Positions 46,102-56,295 are shown, counted from the first letter of the stretch. The stretch is DNA of 64,000 nucleotides from Sulfuriflexus sp. (GCA_023134145.1 JAGLUW010000013.1:1-64000); one strand, 5' to 3'. Numbers and translations are program-made. The notes: generated by a model from the sequence alone, not told the origin.

Positions 46102-47847
46102 TTAGGTATCAATACCGATATTCATGGCGTTAACAATCTTCTCAACATCACTTTGGCGGGCGCTATTAAGTGTTCTGCGAGCAGGTTTTTCATATTCGCG
46201 TGTGTCGCTGCTATTAATAATACGCTTCACTTCGAGCAGGGCAGAAGGATGCATACTGAATTCGCGTAAACCCAGTCCGAGCAGTAGGCGTGTAAAATCG
46301 GGATCACCTGCCATCTCACCACACATGGAGATAGGTATCTTGGCCTTGTTCGCAGCGCGAATAGACATATGAATAAGTTGCAAGACAGCTGGGTGTAATG
46401 GTTCGTAGAGGTAGCTCACCTCATCATCGATCCGGTCGATCGCCAAGGTGTATTGGATAAGATCGTTAGTACCAATGGAAAGGAAATCGAGTTGTTTAGC
46501 AAACTGGTTGGCCGAAAGTGCTGCCGCAGGAATTTCGATCATGCCACCGAGTGGAATGACATCGGCGTAGGTTTTACCTTCACGATCGAGTTCGAGTTTG
46601 GCATCATCAATAAGTTGTTTGACCTGATGGAGTTCAGTCAGGTTAGACAACATCGGGATCATGATGCGCACAGGGCCATGTGCCGATGCGCGTAAGATGG
46701 CGCGAAGTTGTGGCATGAACATTTCAGTGTCACGTAAGCAAAGCCGAACAGCACGTAGCCCAAGTGCGGGGTTAGTACCGGCTTGTTTGCTGGAGGCAGC
46801 GCCATCAACTTGTTTGTCGGCACCAAGATCAAAGGTACGAATTGTCACTGGCGCACCCTTGAGTGACTTAATTACTTTTTTGTAGACGGAGAACTGCTCG
46901 TCTTCAGAAGGGAAGTCATCACGGTTCATGTATAAGAACTCAGTACGGTAAAGACCAATACCTTCGGCGGCGACTTTACGCACGGCAGGAATATCTTCGG
47001 GCAGTTCTATATTGGCATGTAGACGAATTGTTTGATTGTCGAGGGTAATAGCCGGTTTGCCCTTAAGCTCTTTGAGTTCATTGAGGCGTTTCTTTTCTTG
47101 GCGTTGGCGACGGCGATAATATTTGGCGGTATTTTCACCGGCATCGGCGAGCACTGTGCCGGTTCTGCCATCAATAATAATATCTTCATTTTCTTTTAGG
47201 AAACTACGCGCATTATGCAGGCCAACAATGGCGGGTACGCCAAGGCCACGAGCAAGAATTGAGGTATGTGATGTTGGCCCACCAAATTCGGTAATGAAAC
47301 CGGCGATACCAAAATGTTGCATTAGTACGGTATCGGCAGGGCTTAGATCATCGGCAATCAGAATGGCGCCTTTCAAACGACTATCAACGTCACTGGCACG
47401 TGCTGATTCATCTAATAACAAACCGAGAACACGATTTACCACATGATCGATATCATCTTTACGCGTGCGTAGATAAGGATCGTCCATTTCGTCAAAGACT
47501 TTTACCAGCATATCGCGTTGTTGCTTAAGCGCCCATTCCGCATTGCATTGCTGCTGTTTAATCATGTTGATGGGCTCGTCACTGAGCATCGAGTCCTGAA
47601 TCATCAGTAAGTGTGCATCAATGAATGAGCCAATATCGGCAGGGGTGTTTTCAGGGATGTGCTTACGAATGGCTTTCAGTTGTGTACTGGCAGTTAGCAA
47701 CGCTTTTTTAAGGCGAGCAATTTCATCATTAACAAATTTCTTTGGTACGACGTATTCAGGGATCTCGATTTGCCCACGGCGTAATATATGCGCTTTACCT
47801 AGCGCAATACCGCGTGATACACCTGTTCCTGAAAGTGCGAGGCTCAT
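46102..47847 (-). CDS. ptsI: PTS enzyme I
   Basis: 581 residues with the phospho-histidine H194 (FGGPTSHTSILARGLGVPAIVG) and the PEP-binding C-terminal domain (RTEFLYMNRDDFPSEDEQ, FLSIGTNDLIQYTLAIDR, SMCGEMAGD). It lacks the N-terminal GAF domain of PtsP, so it is EI-type. It passes phosphate from PEP to HPr, encoded just upstream. No sugar-specific EIIB or EIIC lies nearby, so the chain is probably regulatory. A GGATT site precedes the ATG. Confidence 0.96.
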   Translation of the reverse strand: MSLALSGTGVSRGIALGKAHILRRGQIEIPEYVVPKKFVNDEIARLKKALLTASTQLKAIRKHIPENTPADIGSFIDAHLLMIQDSMLSDEPINMIKQQQCNAEWALKQQRDMLVKVFDEMDDPYLRTRKDDIDHVVNRVLGLLLDESARASDVDSRLKGAILIADDLSPADTVLMQHFGIAGFITEFGGPTSHTSILARGLGVPAIVGLHNARSFLKENEDIIIDGRTGTVLADAGENTAKYYRRRQRQEKKRLNELKELKGKPAITLDNQTIRLHANIELPEDIPAVRKVAAEGIGLYRTEFLYMNRDDFPSEDEQFSVYKKVIKSLKGAPVTIRTFDLGADKQVDGAASSKQAGTNPALGLRAVRLCLRDTEMFMPQLRAILRASAHGPVRIMIPMLSNLTELHQVKQLIDDAKLELDREGKTYADVIPLGGMIEIPAAALSANQFAKQLDFLSIGTNDLIQYTLAIDRIDDEVSYLYEPLHPAVLQLIHMSIRAANKAKIPISMCGEMAGDPDFTRLLLGLGLREFSMHPSALLEVKRIINSSDTREYEKPARRTLNSARQSDVEKIVNAMNIGIDT

Positions 47848-47856
47848 TGAGAATCC

Positions 47857-48126
47857 TTATTCATTTTCGCCAAATTTATTATTAACCAGTTCATTCAACT
47901 GATTCAATGCCGCTTCTTCATCTTGTCCACTTATATGTAGAGTAAGTTGAGTGCCTTTTGCCGCAGCGAGCATCATGACGCCCATAATACTTTTTCCGTT
48001 AACGGTGCGGCCTTCACGAGAAATTTGAATGTCACTATTAAATGAAGATGCGAGGGTGACAAACTTGGCCGCAGCACGCGCATGCAAGCCTAATTTATTT
48101 ACGATGGTAATATCCATATCAGTCAT
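47857..48126 (-). CDS. ptsH: phosphocarrier protein HPr
   Basis: 89 residues from the ATG at 48126; this start puts the active histidine at H15 (NKLGLHARAAAKF) and the HprK target serine at S46 (GKSIMGVMML), both the canonical positions. The ORF-track start lies 16 codons upstream inside the EIIA gene. It carries phosphate between EI and EIIA proteins and can be Ser-phosphorylated by HprK. It overlaps the EIIA gene by 8 nt. Confidence 0.95.
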   Translation of the reverse strand: MTDMDITIVNKLGLHARAAAKFVTLASSFNSDIQISREGRTVNGKSIMGVMMLAAAKGTQLTLHISGQDEEAALNQLNELVNNKFGENE

Positions 48127-48517
48127 TGTGCGGATGCTCCATTTTGCATGTGAGTACACCGTCTTTGCCACCACTTAATGCTTTATTTATAAGACCATCT
48201 AGCTCAAGCCGTGGGTAATTGAGTACGCGCACCAACATAGGAAGATTGATGCCACTAATTATTTGCGTAATACCTTGCTCATGTAAATGACAAGCGATAT
48301 TGCTTGGTGTTGAACCATACATATCAGTGAGTACCAATGTACTGGTGTTCTTTTTAATTAAAGATCTTGCATTTTCGAGAATGTCATCAGGGTTAGCATT
48401 TTTTTCTACACTGATGGTATCTATCTGCAACGGTGTGACACCCAGCATCGACGTCGCGGTATCAACTAATGATGCCCCGATATTATCATGGGTGATAATG
48501 AGTAAACTGACAGCCAT
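48119..48517 (-). CDS. PTS EIIA component, mannose family
   Basis: 132 residues. The mannose-type EIIA has its phospho-histidine at H10 (LLIITHDNIG) and the LTDMYGSTPSNIA segment. In the hprK-type PTS block of proteobacteria this protein is a regulatory phosphoacceptor without a matching permease. It starts 27 nt after hprK, and here directly follows it, with no rapZ between. Confidence 0.93.
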   Translation of the reverse strand: MAVSLLIITHDNIGASLVDTATSMLGVTPLQIDTISVEKNANPDDILENARSLIKKNTSTLVLTDMYGSTPSNIACHLHEQGITQIISGINLPMLVRVLNYPRLELDGLINKALSGGKDGVLTCKMEHPHND

Positions 48518-48544
48518 TATTAAATTTAAATCCTACGTGGTTAT

Positions 48545-49504
48545 TTAATTATTTTTATTTATAAAATCTTGTTGGCGTTGAATGAAACTTTCGGCTGCAT
48601 TATAACCCTTATATAAGAGGCTATGGTTTCGTACCGCAATTTCAACTAAAACTGCCAAATTTCGCCCTGGTGCAACGGGAATCGTGATTTGTTCAACGTC
48701 GACACCGAGTATGTTTTGTAATTGGTGGCTGCCACGTAGGCGATCAATCTGTTGCAGTTGCTTCTCACTCATTTCTTCTAAATGCATGATGAGGCGCAGG
48801 TATTTATTATCTTTAATGGTGTTGTCACCAAACATAGCGCGGATATTAAGAATACCGAGACCACGCACTTCAAGAAAATCTTTTAGTTGCGGAGGACATT
48901 CGCCGCTTAATGTGTCTGGAGCTACCCTTGAAAATTCAGGGGCATCATCGGCGATGAGCCGGTGGCCTCGGCTAATTAACTCTAAGGCTAATTCGCTTTT
49001 ACCAACACCACTCTCACCTGTTAGCAAAATACCGATGCCATTAACCTCAAGGAACACGCCATGCAAAGTTAATCTGTTGGCGAGAGTATGAGATAGATAA
49101 TACTGTAAATGATTAACAATGAACTGACTATTTTGCAGAGATGAAAATAAGGGAATACCACTGTTATTAGAATGCGTTATTAACTCGTCTGACGCTTGAA
49201 TACTATTGGCAACAATAATACACAGCGGTTCGCCATCGTAGAGACCTTGAATAGCATTGTCTCGCTCAACCGTTGTTAAACTTTCAAGATAGGCTGTTTC
49301 ACGATAGCCAATTACTTGAATTCGGTGAGGATGAATAAAATTCATATGGCCGACAAAAGAAACGTCGGGCACATCTTCTACAGAGAGTTGCTTGTCTTCA
49401 AATTGAATAAAGCGGTCTTTACCATCATTGCCAGCAATGTGTTCGAGAGTGAGTTTGTCTCGATGTGTCTCAAATAATTCACTGACAGCAATGGATGTAA
49501 TCAT
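48545..49504 (-). CDS. hprK: HPr kinase/phosphorylase
   Basis: 319 residues. Walker A GESGVGKS (163-170), the preceding HGVFLEVNGIG and the C-terminal signature EVRGLGILNIRAMFG are all canonical. It phosphorylates and dephosphorylates HPr at Ser46. In this gammaproteobacterial context it links metabolic state to the regulatory PTS. One nucleotide separates it from ptsN. Confidence 0.95.
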   Translation of the reverse strand: MITSIAVSELFETHRDKLTLEHIAGNDGKDRFIQFEDKQLSVEDVPDVSFVGHMNFIHPHRIQVIGYRETAYLESLTTVERDNAIQGLYDGEPLCIIVANSIQASDELITHSNNSGIPLFSSLQNSQFIVNHLQYYLSHTLANRLTLHGVFLEVNGIGILLTGESGVGKSELALELISRGHRLIADDAPEFSRVAPDTLSGECPPQLKDFLEVRGLGILNIRAMFGDNTIKDNKYLRLIMHLEEMSEKQLQQIDRLRGSHQLQNILGVDVEQITIPVAPGRNLAVLVEIAVRNHSLLYKGYNAAESFIQRQQDFINKNN

Positions 49505-49505
49505 G

Positions 49506-49970
49506 TCATTCTACTGTTGCTTGCCAATCAGTTATTAAGGCATGAATTTCAGCCGGTGTTTTAGCTTGACGAATTTTATCGCAAATCATTTCATCGCTGA
49601 AAAGAGTCGCTAATTTCGCCAATATTTCTAAATGTTCATCGGTTGAATCTTTAGGTACGAGTAAGCCAAAAACGAGATCAACGGGTTTACCATCAATGGC
49701 ATCAAAATCGATGGCGCTTTGCAATTGCAAAAAGACGCCGATCGATTTTCCGCCAGTTTGTACACGTCCATGTGGGATTGCGACACCATGACCAATTCCT
49801 GTACTACCGAGACGTTCTCGGGAGACAAGGCTTTCAAAGATCTCTTCCTCAATGAGGTCGGGATTTTTTTTTGTCGTAAGTTCAACCAGTTTTTCAAGCA
49901 CGCGTTTCTTACTGGAAACATTAACAGTATTCGCTATGCAGTCTGGCGATAAGATGTCGATTATGTTCAT
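49506..49970 (-). CDS. ptsN: PTS IIA-Ntr regulatory protein
   Basis: 154 residues of the fructose-type EIIA fold; the phospho-histidine is H67 in GHGVAIPHGRV. It controls potassium uptake and other targets according to its phosphorylation state and is classically encoded after rpoN and hpf, as here. Confidence 0.96.
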   Translation of the reverse strand: MNIIDILSPDCIANTVNVSSKKRVLEKLVELTTKKNPDLIEEEIFESLVSRERLGSTGIGHGVAIPHGRVQTGGKSIGVFLQLQSAIDFDAIDGKPVDLVFGLLVPKDSTDEHLEILAKLATLFSDEMICDKIRQAKTPAEIHALITDWQATVE

Positions 49971-49993
49971 AAAACGTATTCAGTCCTAATTTC

Positions 49994-50332
49994 TTATTCT
50001 TCAATATCTTGAAGAGGTTGGTTTTTCAAACCACCATCTGCACGATGATGGTCAGAATCTTTTTCTTTGTGTTTCTTGATTTGCCGATCAAGTTTATCCG
50101 TTAAGCTATCAATTGCCGCATACATATCTTCGTCTGTAGAATCAGCAAAAATATCATGTCCTTTAATGTGAATTGTCGCTTCGGCTTTTTGGCGAAGTTT
50201 TTCCACACTGAGAATAACGTGTATATTTGTTACGTTATCAAAGTGTCTTTTTAGGCGTTCAAGCTTTGTATTGACGTAATCGCGCATAGAATCAGTGATG
50301 TCAACGTGATGTCCAGTAATGTCAATTTTCAT
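49994..50332 (-). CDS. hpf: ribosome hibernation promoting factor HPF
   Basis: 112 residues from the ATG at 50332, preceded by TAGGAG; the ORF-track frame opening at 50437 lies inside rpoN. MKIDITGHHVDITDSMRDYVNTKLERLKRHFD is the S30AE/YfiA family start. The short length fits the HPF class that helps form 100S dimers together with RMF. A polar tail of about 17 residues goes beyond E. coli HPF (95). Confidence 0.94.
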   Translation of the reverse strand: MKIDITGHHVDITDSMRDYVNTKLERLKRHFDNVTNIHVILSVEKLRQKAEATIHIKGHDIFADSTDEDMYAAIDSLTDKLDRQIKKHKEKDSDHHRADGGLKNQPLQDIEE

Positions 50333-50357
50333 AAAAATACTCCTAAGTAGAACCGGC

Positions 50358-51845
50358 CTACATAAGGCGCTTACGTTCATTGGAAGGTGGTATCGACATC
50401 GCTTCGCGGTACTTGGCAACGGTACGACGGGCGACATTGATACCCTGTTGAGCCAATATTGAAGCGATTTTATTATCGCTTAATGGCTTTTTCGGTTCTT
50501 CAGCAGCAATTAGCTTTTTAATTAAGGCACGTATCGCTGTTGATGAACATTCTCCACCACTTGCGGTACTAACGTGGCTAGAGAAAAAATACTTTAATTC
50601 AAAAATCCCTCTTGGGGTGTGTAAATATTTACGTGTGGTCACGCGTGAAATAGTCGACTCATGCATTTCTACCGTTTCAGCAACGTCATGAAGCACTAAG
50701 GCTTTCATTGCTTCTTCACCATGTTCGAGAAAACCACGTTGTCGTTCAACAATACAAGTGGTGACCTTGAGCAAGGTTTCGTTACGGCTTTGTAAGCTTT
50801 TAATGAGCCAACGTGCTTCCTGTAAATTATCTTTCAGGTAATTATTGTCTTTGCTGTTGTCAGCACGTTTAATCAGGTTGGCATAGGTGCTATTAATATT
50901 TAGCTTAGGCGCAACGTCTGGGTTGAGTTCGACTTTCCAGATCCCTTTTACTTTGCGCACATAAACATCAGGCACAATATATTCGGTTCTTTGGCTAGAT
51001 ATTTGGCTACCGGGTCGAGGGTTGAGTGAACGTATGAGAATGACGACATTTTGTAATTCATCTTCACTCAGCTTCATCTTGCGCATAAGTTGGTTGTAGT
51101 CATGCCCTGCTAATAGATCGAGATGATCATGAACCAGTTTCATGGCTAATTCGCGATGCGGCGTATCCGCGTCGAGTTGCCCGAGTTGTATGTACAGGCA
51201 ATCACCGAGGTCGCATGCGGCAACGCCAGTCGGTTCGAAATTTTGTATTTGTCTTAATACGGCTTGAATTTCGTCAATTTCAAGTTCAGGAATATCAGCA
51301 ATGAGACTTCCATGAATTTCATCGAGAGGTGTTGTGAAATAGCCATCTTCAGTAATGGCGTCGATAATAGCGACAGCAATTTGCACATCGGTATCACTGA
51401 ATGGCGTTAAGCTCATTTGCCAAGTGAGATGATCTTGTAGGTTCTCAGAATCATAACTACTGATATCGATTTCACGATCATTAAATGAACCACCTGATGC
51501 AGGACCTGATAGAGATTGGTAATTAGTCGGTTCGTAGATATCTTCCCATGAGGTATCAACCGGTAGCTCATCGGGCATTTCCGATTGTGCCATTGCCTTA
51601 TCGGTATCGGCAGCCGCGATCTCTTCGCTGGCACTGGCTTTTTCTTTAAGTGGGGAATTTTCTTCTGGTGAATTTACACTAGGTTCGTCAGGTTCGGTAA
51701 CCTCAAGCATGGGGTTACTTTCGAGTGCTTCTTGAATTTCACTCGTTAGCTCTAACGAAGACAACTGTAACAAGCGTATTGCCTGCTGCAGCTGCGGTGT
51801 CATGGTTAAGCTCTGGCCCAGCTTGAGCTGGATGGACTGTTTCAT
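50358..51845 (-). CDS. rpoN: RNA polymerase sigma-54 factor
   Basis: 495 residues. Region I is Gln/Leu-rich ([23 protein letters not shown]), region II acidic (~55-120), and region III carries the core-binding part, the helix-turn-helix and the RpoN box [10 protein letters not shown]. It directs transcription at -24/-12 promoters such as the one at 39983. The gene order lptA-lptB-rpoN-hpf-ptsN is the standard one. Confidence 0.97.
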   Translation of the reverse strand: MKQSIQLKLGQSLTMTPQLQQAIRLLQLSSLELTSEIQEALESNPMLEVTEPDEPSVNSPEENSPLKEKASASEEIAAADTDKAMAQSEMPDELPVDTSWEDIYEPTNYQSLSGPASGGSFNDREIDISSYDSENLQDHLTWQMSLTPFSDTDVQIAVAIIDAITEDGYFTTPLDEIHGSLIADIPELEIDEIQAVLRQIQNFEPTGVAACDLGDCLYIQLGQLDADTPHRELAMKLVHDHLDLLAGHDYNQLMRKMKLSEDELQNVVILIRSLNPRPGSQISSQRTEYIVPDVYVRKVKGIWKVELNPDVAPKLNINSTYANLIKRADNSKDNNYLKDNLQEARWLIKSLQSRNETLLKVTTCIVERQRGFLEHGEEAMKALVLHDVAETVEMHESTISRVTTRKYLHTPRGIFELKYFFSSHVSTASGGECSSTAIRALIKKLIAAEEPKKPLSDNKIASILAQQGINVARRTVAKYREAMSIPPSNERKRLM

Positions 51846-51931
51846 GAATCGTTAAATCTTTCTCTAGAAACCATACAAGGTGTTACCTATATTCTAGCGC
51901 AAAATCTGTGCCAGTACAGGTTGAATATGTA

Positions 51932-52657
51932 TTAAAGCGTAAAATGATGACCAAGATAAACATCTTTAACTTGCTGGTTTTTGAGCAGATCGGCGGGTTT
52001 ACCTTCGGCGATAATGGCACCTTCGTTCATGATGTAGGCTCGCTCACAAACCTTGAGTGTTTCACTTACATTGTGATCGGTTATCAGTACGCCAATGCCA
52101 ATTTCACGCAAGTGTTTGATAATAGAATTAATATCGACCACCGAGAGAGGATCAACGCCAGCGAAGGGCTCATCGAGTAGTATGAAATGTGGTCGTGTAG
52201 CAAGTGCGCGGGCAATTTCAACACGGCGACGTTCACCACCAGATAGACTCATACCGATATTATTGCGGATATGCGTGATATGTAATTCCTGAAGTAATTC
52301 TTCAGTTTCTATATCGACTTGTTCAGCGGAAATACCCGGCAGGGTTTGCAGGATAGCCTTAATATTATCTTCAACGCTCAATTTACGAAAAATTGAAGCT
52401 TCTTGTGGCAAGTAACCAATGCCTTTGCGCGCACGTTCATGCATAGGTAGGCGGCTGATTTTTTCATCATTAAGCTCGATGCTACCGCTATCTGCCTGAA
52501 TGAGACCAACAATCATATAAAAGCAGGTTGTTTTACCTGCGCCATTAGGACCGAGTAGGCCAACCACTTCACCACTATTAACATAGAGTGATGCGTCATT
52601 GACGACGGTACGTGAGCGGTATTGTTTGCTTAGGTTATCTGCGCGCAGGGTGGTCAT
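51932..52657 (-). CDS. lptB: LPS export ABC transporter ATPase LptB
   Basis: 241 residues: Walker [14 protein letters not shown], signature [15 protein letters not shown], Walker [14 protein letters not shown], switch His in ITDHNVSET. It powers LPS extraction from the inner membrane with LptFG. It overlaps lptA by 4 nt. Confidence 0.97.
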   Translation of the reverse strand: MTTLRADNLSKQYRSRTVVNDASLYVNSGEVVGLLGPNGAGKTTCFYMIVGLIQADSGSIELNDEKISRLPMHERARKGIGYLPQEASIFRKLSVEDNIKAILQTLPGISAEQVDIETEELLQELHITHIRNNIGMSLSGGERRRVEIARALATRPHFILLDEPFAGVDPLSVVDINSIIKHLREIGIGVLITDHNVSETLKVCERAYIMNEGAIIAEGKPADLLKNQQVKDVYLGHHFTL

Positions 52658-53181
52658 TTTTTAGTCTTGTTCTTTGGTTGAATTGTAATATGCACGCGAC
52701 CTTTACCACTTTTAGAACCACCAGTAGATTTGCTTTGTTTCGCGGTGATTTTGTTACGTTTTGAATCGTAAATAATATGGTCGCCGGTAAATGTATCACC
52801 ACCTTGAATGATTTTGCCATTACGACGCATGATCAAAATTTCTTTTACCGCATCATAAAATAGTTCTTTTGCTTCAGAGATGACAGGCACATTTTTATTG
52901 TCGGGTGTTTGTTGGAAGTGTGCAGGATTACCTGTTGAATGAATTTTATCGAGATTTTTTTCTTTGTCGCGATAGACAACAACCTTATCACCACTAATAC
53001 GAATACTGCCGCGGGTAATGACAACATTGCCGGTAAATATATTTGTGCCTTTCTCGTCATCAATATCGACACGGTCGGCCTCAATATTCATAGGTTGGTC
53101 ACTGTCGGTATTTAATGCCATCGCCTGAAAAGGAAATAGCAGGGTGATGAGTAAAGCCAATAAAGTAGAATTATTTGTCAT
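52654..53181 (-). CDS. lptA: LPS periplasmic bridge protein LptA
   Basis: 175 residues from the ATG at 53181 ([22 protein letters not shown], a signal peptide). The OstA fold is shown by [32 protein letters not shown]. The C-terminus is Lys-rich. It forms the periplasmic LPS bridge between LptC and LptD. Its start lies within the end of lptC (11-nt overlap). Confidence 0.94.
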   Translation of the reverse strand: MTNNSTLLALLITLLFPFQAMALNTDSDQPMNIEADRVDIDDEKGTNIFTGNVVITRGSIRISGDKVVVYRDKEKNLDKIHSTGNPAHFQQTPDNKNVPVISEAKELFYDAVKEILIMRRNGKIIQGGDTFTGDHIIYDSKRNKITAKQSKSTGGSKSGKGRVHITIQPKNKTKK

Positions 53182-53740
53182 AACTAACACGCACATTATC
53201 TAATAGTTGCAGTTTACCCTCGCGGATGTAGGCTCGCATGCCAATCGCGGTGGTACGTCGTTTGTTACTTAGCATGGTAACAGGCCGATCGGTTTCGGCG
53301 AAATCGGATTCAGGATGAATACGTAATTTATCGGTAAATAATTTAACCGGACGATTGTTTGGACCACTGAGACGGTCAATACGAACATTGCCACTCAGCA
53401 GAACTAATTCATTATTGCTGGAAACCCAGCCACGATCGGCTTTTATTTTCCAAGGTTTACCTATTTCACCAATCATGGTCATGAAGGGTTTATCGAGTTC
53501 GGTGCTGTCGTCATCAGGGTAGTGAAGCATTTTAGCCGAGACAAGTATTGAGCGGGGCAGGCCTTTTTCGTTCATGCTGGTGATAGTAAAATCTTCCATG
53601 AAGTAATCGGGGCTGTGCTTTTTATTAGCTGCTTTCGCGGCGGTAGTTTCAGCTTGCGTGCCACTGCTTTTTTGCAGCCAAATGGCCAACCCAGAGAGGC
53701 TGATAAGAACAGCAATGACTCCGAGCATGCGCAGGTTCAT
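53171..53740 (-). CDS. lptC: LPS export protein LptC
   Basis: 189 residues with one N-terminal membrane helix (~5-23) and an OstA-like periplasmic domain (PDYFMEDFTITSMNEKGLPRSILVSAKMLHYPDDDSTELDKP). It hands LPS from LptBFG to LptA. It overlaps both neighbours, lptA and kdsC, so translation is coupled. Confidence 0.94.
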   Translation of the reverse strand: MNLRMLGVIAVLISLSGLAIWLQKSSGTQAETTAAKAANKKHSPDYFMEDFTITSMNEKGLPRSILVSAKMLHYPDDDSTELDKPFMTMIGEIGKPWKIKADRGWVSSNNELVLLSGNVRIDRLSGPNNRPVKLFTDKLRIHPESDFAETDRPVTMLSNKRRTTAIGMRAYIREGKLQLLDNVRVSYDK

Positions 53741-54261
53741 TGCAAATAACTGTCCAATTCTGCTTGTAAAACGCCACGTGCTTCCATGAGCATTTCACAG
53801 ACATCGCGTCCTGCACCTCGGCCACCACAGCTAGGGGTTTGCCAATGTGCATGTTTTAAAACCATTGAATGCGCATCTTGAACGGCAATCGCGAGGCCAA
53901 CTTTAGACATCACAGGTAGGTCAACAACATCATCACCAACATAGGCAACTTCATCTGAGCTGAGTTTTAATTTTTCGAGTAACTCAGCAAAGGCGATGCG
54001 TTTATCGTGTTGGCCTTGGTAAACATGTTCGATACCGAGGCTTTTCATGCGGTAGTCAACAACCTTAGATGTACGACCAGTAATGATGGCAACTATTACG
54101 CCTGATTTTTGGAGCATTTTCATGCCGTGGCCATCACGTGAATTAAAGGCTTTATATTCAAGACCGTCATCACCAAGGAATAGACTGCCATCGGTGAGCA
54201 CACCATCAACATCAAAAATAACCAGTTTGATTTGCGCGGCACGTTCTAGAATATCTTTCAT
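53737..54261 (-). CDS. kdsC: Kdo-8-phosphate phosphatase KdsC
   Basis: 174 residues of the HAD superfamily, cap-less C0 type. The nucleophile motif is IFDVDGVLTDG, and motifs II-IV are IITGR and VGDDVVDLPVM. It releases Kdo from Kdo-8-phosphate for LPS core synthesis. It starts 12 nt after kdsD. Confidence 0.95.
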   Translation of the reverse strand: MKDILERAAQIKLVIFDVDGVLTDGSLFLGDDGLEYKAFNSRDGHGMKMLQKSGVIVAIITGRTSKVVDYRMKSLGIEHVYQGQHDKRIAFAELLEKLKLSSDEVAYVGDDVVDLPVMSKVGLAIAVQDAHSMVLKHAHWQTPSCGGRGAGRDVCEMLMEARGVLQAELDSYLQ

Positions 54262-54273
54262 TGTAGCTTCCTT

Positions 54274-55245
54274 TTAGACAACGCCGGCGCGTAATAGATC
54301 GTGCATGTTAAGCACGCCAATCAGCGTGTTGTCTTCATCAACAACTAATAAACCATTGATCTTTTTTTCTTGCATGGTCAATAGAGCTTCTTCTGCGAGT
54401 ACGCCACCTTGAATGCAGGTGAATTTCGTACTCATGCAATCAGCGATGGAGGTACTGTGTACATCGGCGCCGTTGTCGAGTGTGCGACGTAGATCGCCAT
54501 CGGTATAAACACCACAAAGTTTTTGTTGGTCATCAACAATGGCAGTCATGCCTAAACCTTTACGCGTCATTTCAAGTAAGGCTTCACTGAGTGTGACGGA
54601 TTTTTTTACCACAGGCATTTTGTCGCCGGTGTTCATGACATCATTAATATGCAGTAATAAACGACGACCAAGACGACCGGCAGGATGAGAGCGTGCAAAA
54701 TCACGTTCACTAAAGCCACGTGCTTCAAGTAGGGCGATGGCGAGCGCATCACCCATGACTAGTGTTACGGTGGTACTTGATGTGGGTGCAAGATTGAGAG
54801 GGCAGGCCTCTTCATCAACACTGATATCAATGTAACAAGTTGAGGCATCACCAAGTGATGAATGTTGTTTGCCACACAATGCAATCAGCGGTACGCCAAG
54901 TCGTTTAATCAGTGGCAACAAGGTAATAATTTCATCGGTCTCGCCAGAATTAGACACGGCGATAATAACGTCTTCATCGGTAATCATACCGAAGTCGCCA
55001 TGAGCGGCTTCACCGGGGTGGATGAAAAAAGCAGGGCTACCGGTACTGGCGAGAGTTGATGCGATCTTGCCACCAATGTGACCAGATTTACCCATACCAA
55101 TAACGATGATGCGTCCCTTGCATTCGAGCATGGCATGGCAGGCGCGAGTAAAGTCGTCGTTTAGGCGTTCGCCAAGGGATTGAACAGCACGTGCTTCAGC
55201 CTCAATTACAGCCAAGCCCATTTTACGTAAAGTTTCGTCATTCAT
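54274..55245 (-). CDS. kdsD: D-arabinose-5-phosphate isomerase KdsD
   Basis: 323 residues: SIS domain (~35-175, VIGMGKSGHIGGKIASTLASTG) and a tandem CBS pair (~205-320). It makes arabinose-5-phosphate for Kdo. Order cax-kdsD-kdsC is the same as yrbG-kdsD-kdsC in E. coli. Confidence 0.95.
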   Translation of the reverse strand: MNDETLRKMGLAVIEAEARAVQSLGERLNDDFTRACHAMLECKGRIIVIGMGKSGHIGGKIASTLASTGSPAFFIHPGEAAHGDFGMITDEDVIIAVSNSGETDEIITLLPLIKRLGVPLIALCGKQHSSLGDASTCYIDISVDEEACPLNLAPTSSTTVTLVMGDALAIALLEARGFSERDFARSHPAGRLGRRLLLHINDVMNTGDKMPVVKKSVTLSEALLEMTRKGLGMTAIVDDQQKLCGVYTDGDLRRTLDNGADVHSTSIADCMSTKFTCIQGGVLAEEALLTMQEKKINGLLVVDEDNTLIGVLNMHDLLRAGVV

Positions 55246-55329
55246 GAGTTTTGATTCGGAGTGTCTTGTTGCTGAAAACGTTAATAATTATTTTAGTGAG
55301 TATAGCACTAGGACTGGTAGGGATGACAA

Positions 55330-56295
55330 TTAGACACTTGCCACATAGATCCAGCCCATATAGCCACACCAGCTAGCGAGGAGGATGCCGCCCTCGAATC
55401 GATTAATACGACCAGCCCCTTTGAAACCGTATGACATGATAAACAGTGCGACTGTAAGAGCCACCATTGCCCCGAAGTCGCGACTGAGAGTTTCAGCAGG
55501 AAGTGCGAATGGATGGATGAGACCGGGCAGGCCAAGTACGCCAAGCAGATTAAACATATTTGAACCGATGATGTTACCAATAGCGATATCGTGTTCATCT
55601 TTATATACACACATGATGGTAGCAGCGAGTTCGGGCAGGCTGGTGCCAATGGCGATGATGGTGAGGCCGATAACAAGATCGCTAATGCCTAGTGATACAG
55701 CGATTTCGGTTGCTCCCCAAACCACGGCACGTGAGCCAATGAGTAAGATGATGATGCCGACGATCAGCCAGAAGGTCGCTTTGCCGCTCGACATGGTATC
55801 GGAAAATTCTTCTTCAAATTCGACTTTCATGGGGTCAGTTTTGCGACTGCGCAGACCGATCATGACAACCCAAATAATCATCGCAAACATGCCACCGATA
55901 AGGATGAGACCATCCCACCAACCAAGGTAGTTATCGGATATAAGCCACAATGCCAACATCATAAATACGAACAATATTGGGAATTCGCGACGTAAGATGT
56001 CGGAATTAACGGTGACAGGAATCAGCAGGGCAGTGATACCAAGCACCAAGCCAATATTGGTAATATTGGAGCCAATGGCATTACCTACGGAGATACCGGG
56101 GTTGCCATACCAAGCTGCTAATCCTGAAACCAGCATTTCTGGTGCCGAGGTGCCAAAGCCGACAATGGTTAGGCCGATAATAAGCGGTGAGACACCTAAG
56201 TTGCGAGCAGTAGCAGATGCGCCCATGACAAAGCGGTCGGCACCCCAAATGAGTAAGCCAAAGCCGGCAAGTATGGCGAGAGTAGATAGAAGCAT
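55330..56295 (-). CDS. yrbG: calcium/sodium antiporter (YrbG/CaCA family)
   Basis: 321 residues, about ten membrane helices, with the two inverted alpha repeats GFGTSAPEM...GNAIGSNITNIGLVLG and AIGTSLPELAATI...GNIIGSNMFNLLGVLG that form the ion sites. It is the inner-membrane exchanger of the YrbG type and precedes kdsD. The gap 56296-56487 upstream holds no gene. Confidence 0.94.
   Translation of the reverse strand: MLLSTLAILAGFGLLIWGADRFVMGASATARNLGVSPLIIGLTIVGFGTSAPEMLVSGLAAWYGNPGISVGNAIGSNITNIGLVLGITALLIPVTVNSDILRREFPILFVFMMLALWLISDNYLGWWDGLILIGGMFAMIIWVVMIGLRSRKTDPMKVEFEEEFSDTMSSGKATFWLIVGIIILLIGSRAVVWGATEIAVSLGISDLVIGLTIIAIGTSLPELAATIMCVYKDEHDIAIGNIIGSNMFNLLGVLGLPGLIHPFALPAETLSRDFGAMVALTVALFIMSYGFKGAGRINRFEGGILLASWCGYMGWIYVASV

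Noticed and set aside
48127-48174. N-terminal extension of HPr in the ORF track
   Set aside because: It overlaps the EIIA gene and would move the active His and Ser away from the canonical 15 and 46 positions.
50333-50437. N-terminal extension of HPF in the ORF track
   Set aside because: Encoded within the end of rpoN in another frame; the ATG at 50332 has a TAGGAG site and gives the standard family start.
55385-55930. 181-aa plus-strand frame opposite the Ca/Na antiporter
   Set aside because: Low-complexity Pro/Met/Thr/Ser-rich translation typical of the antisense of a hydrophobic gene; no start site or motif.
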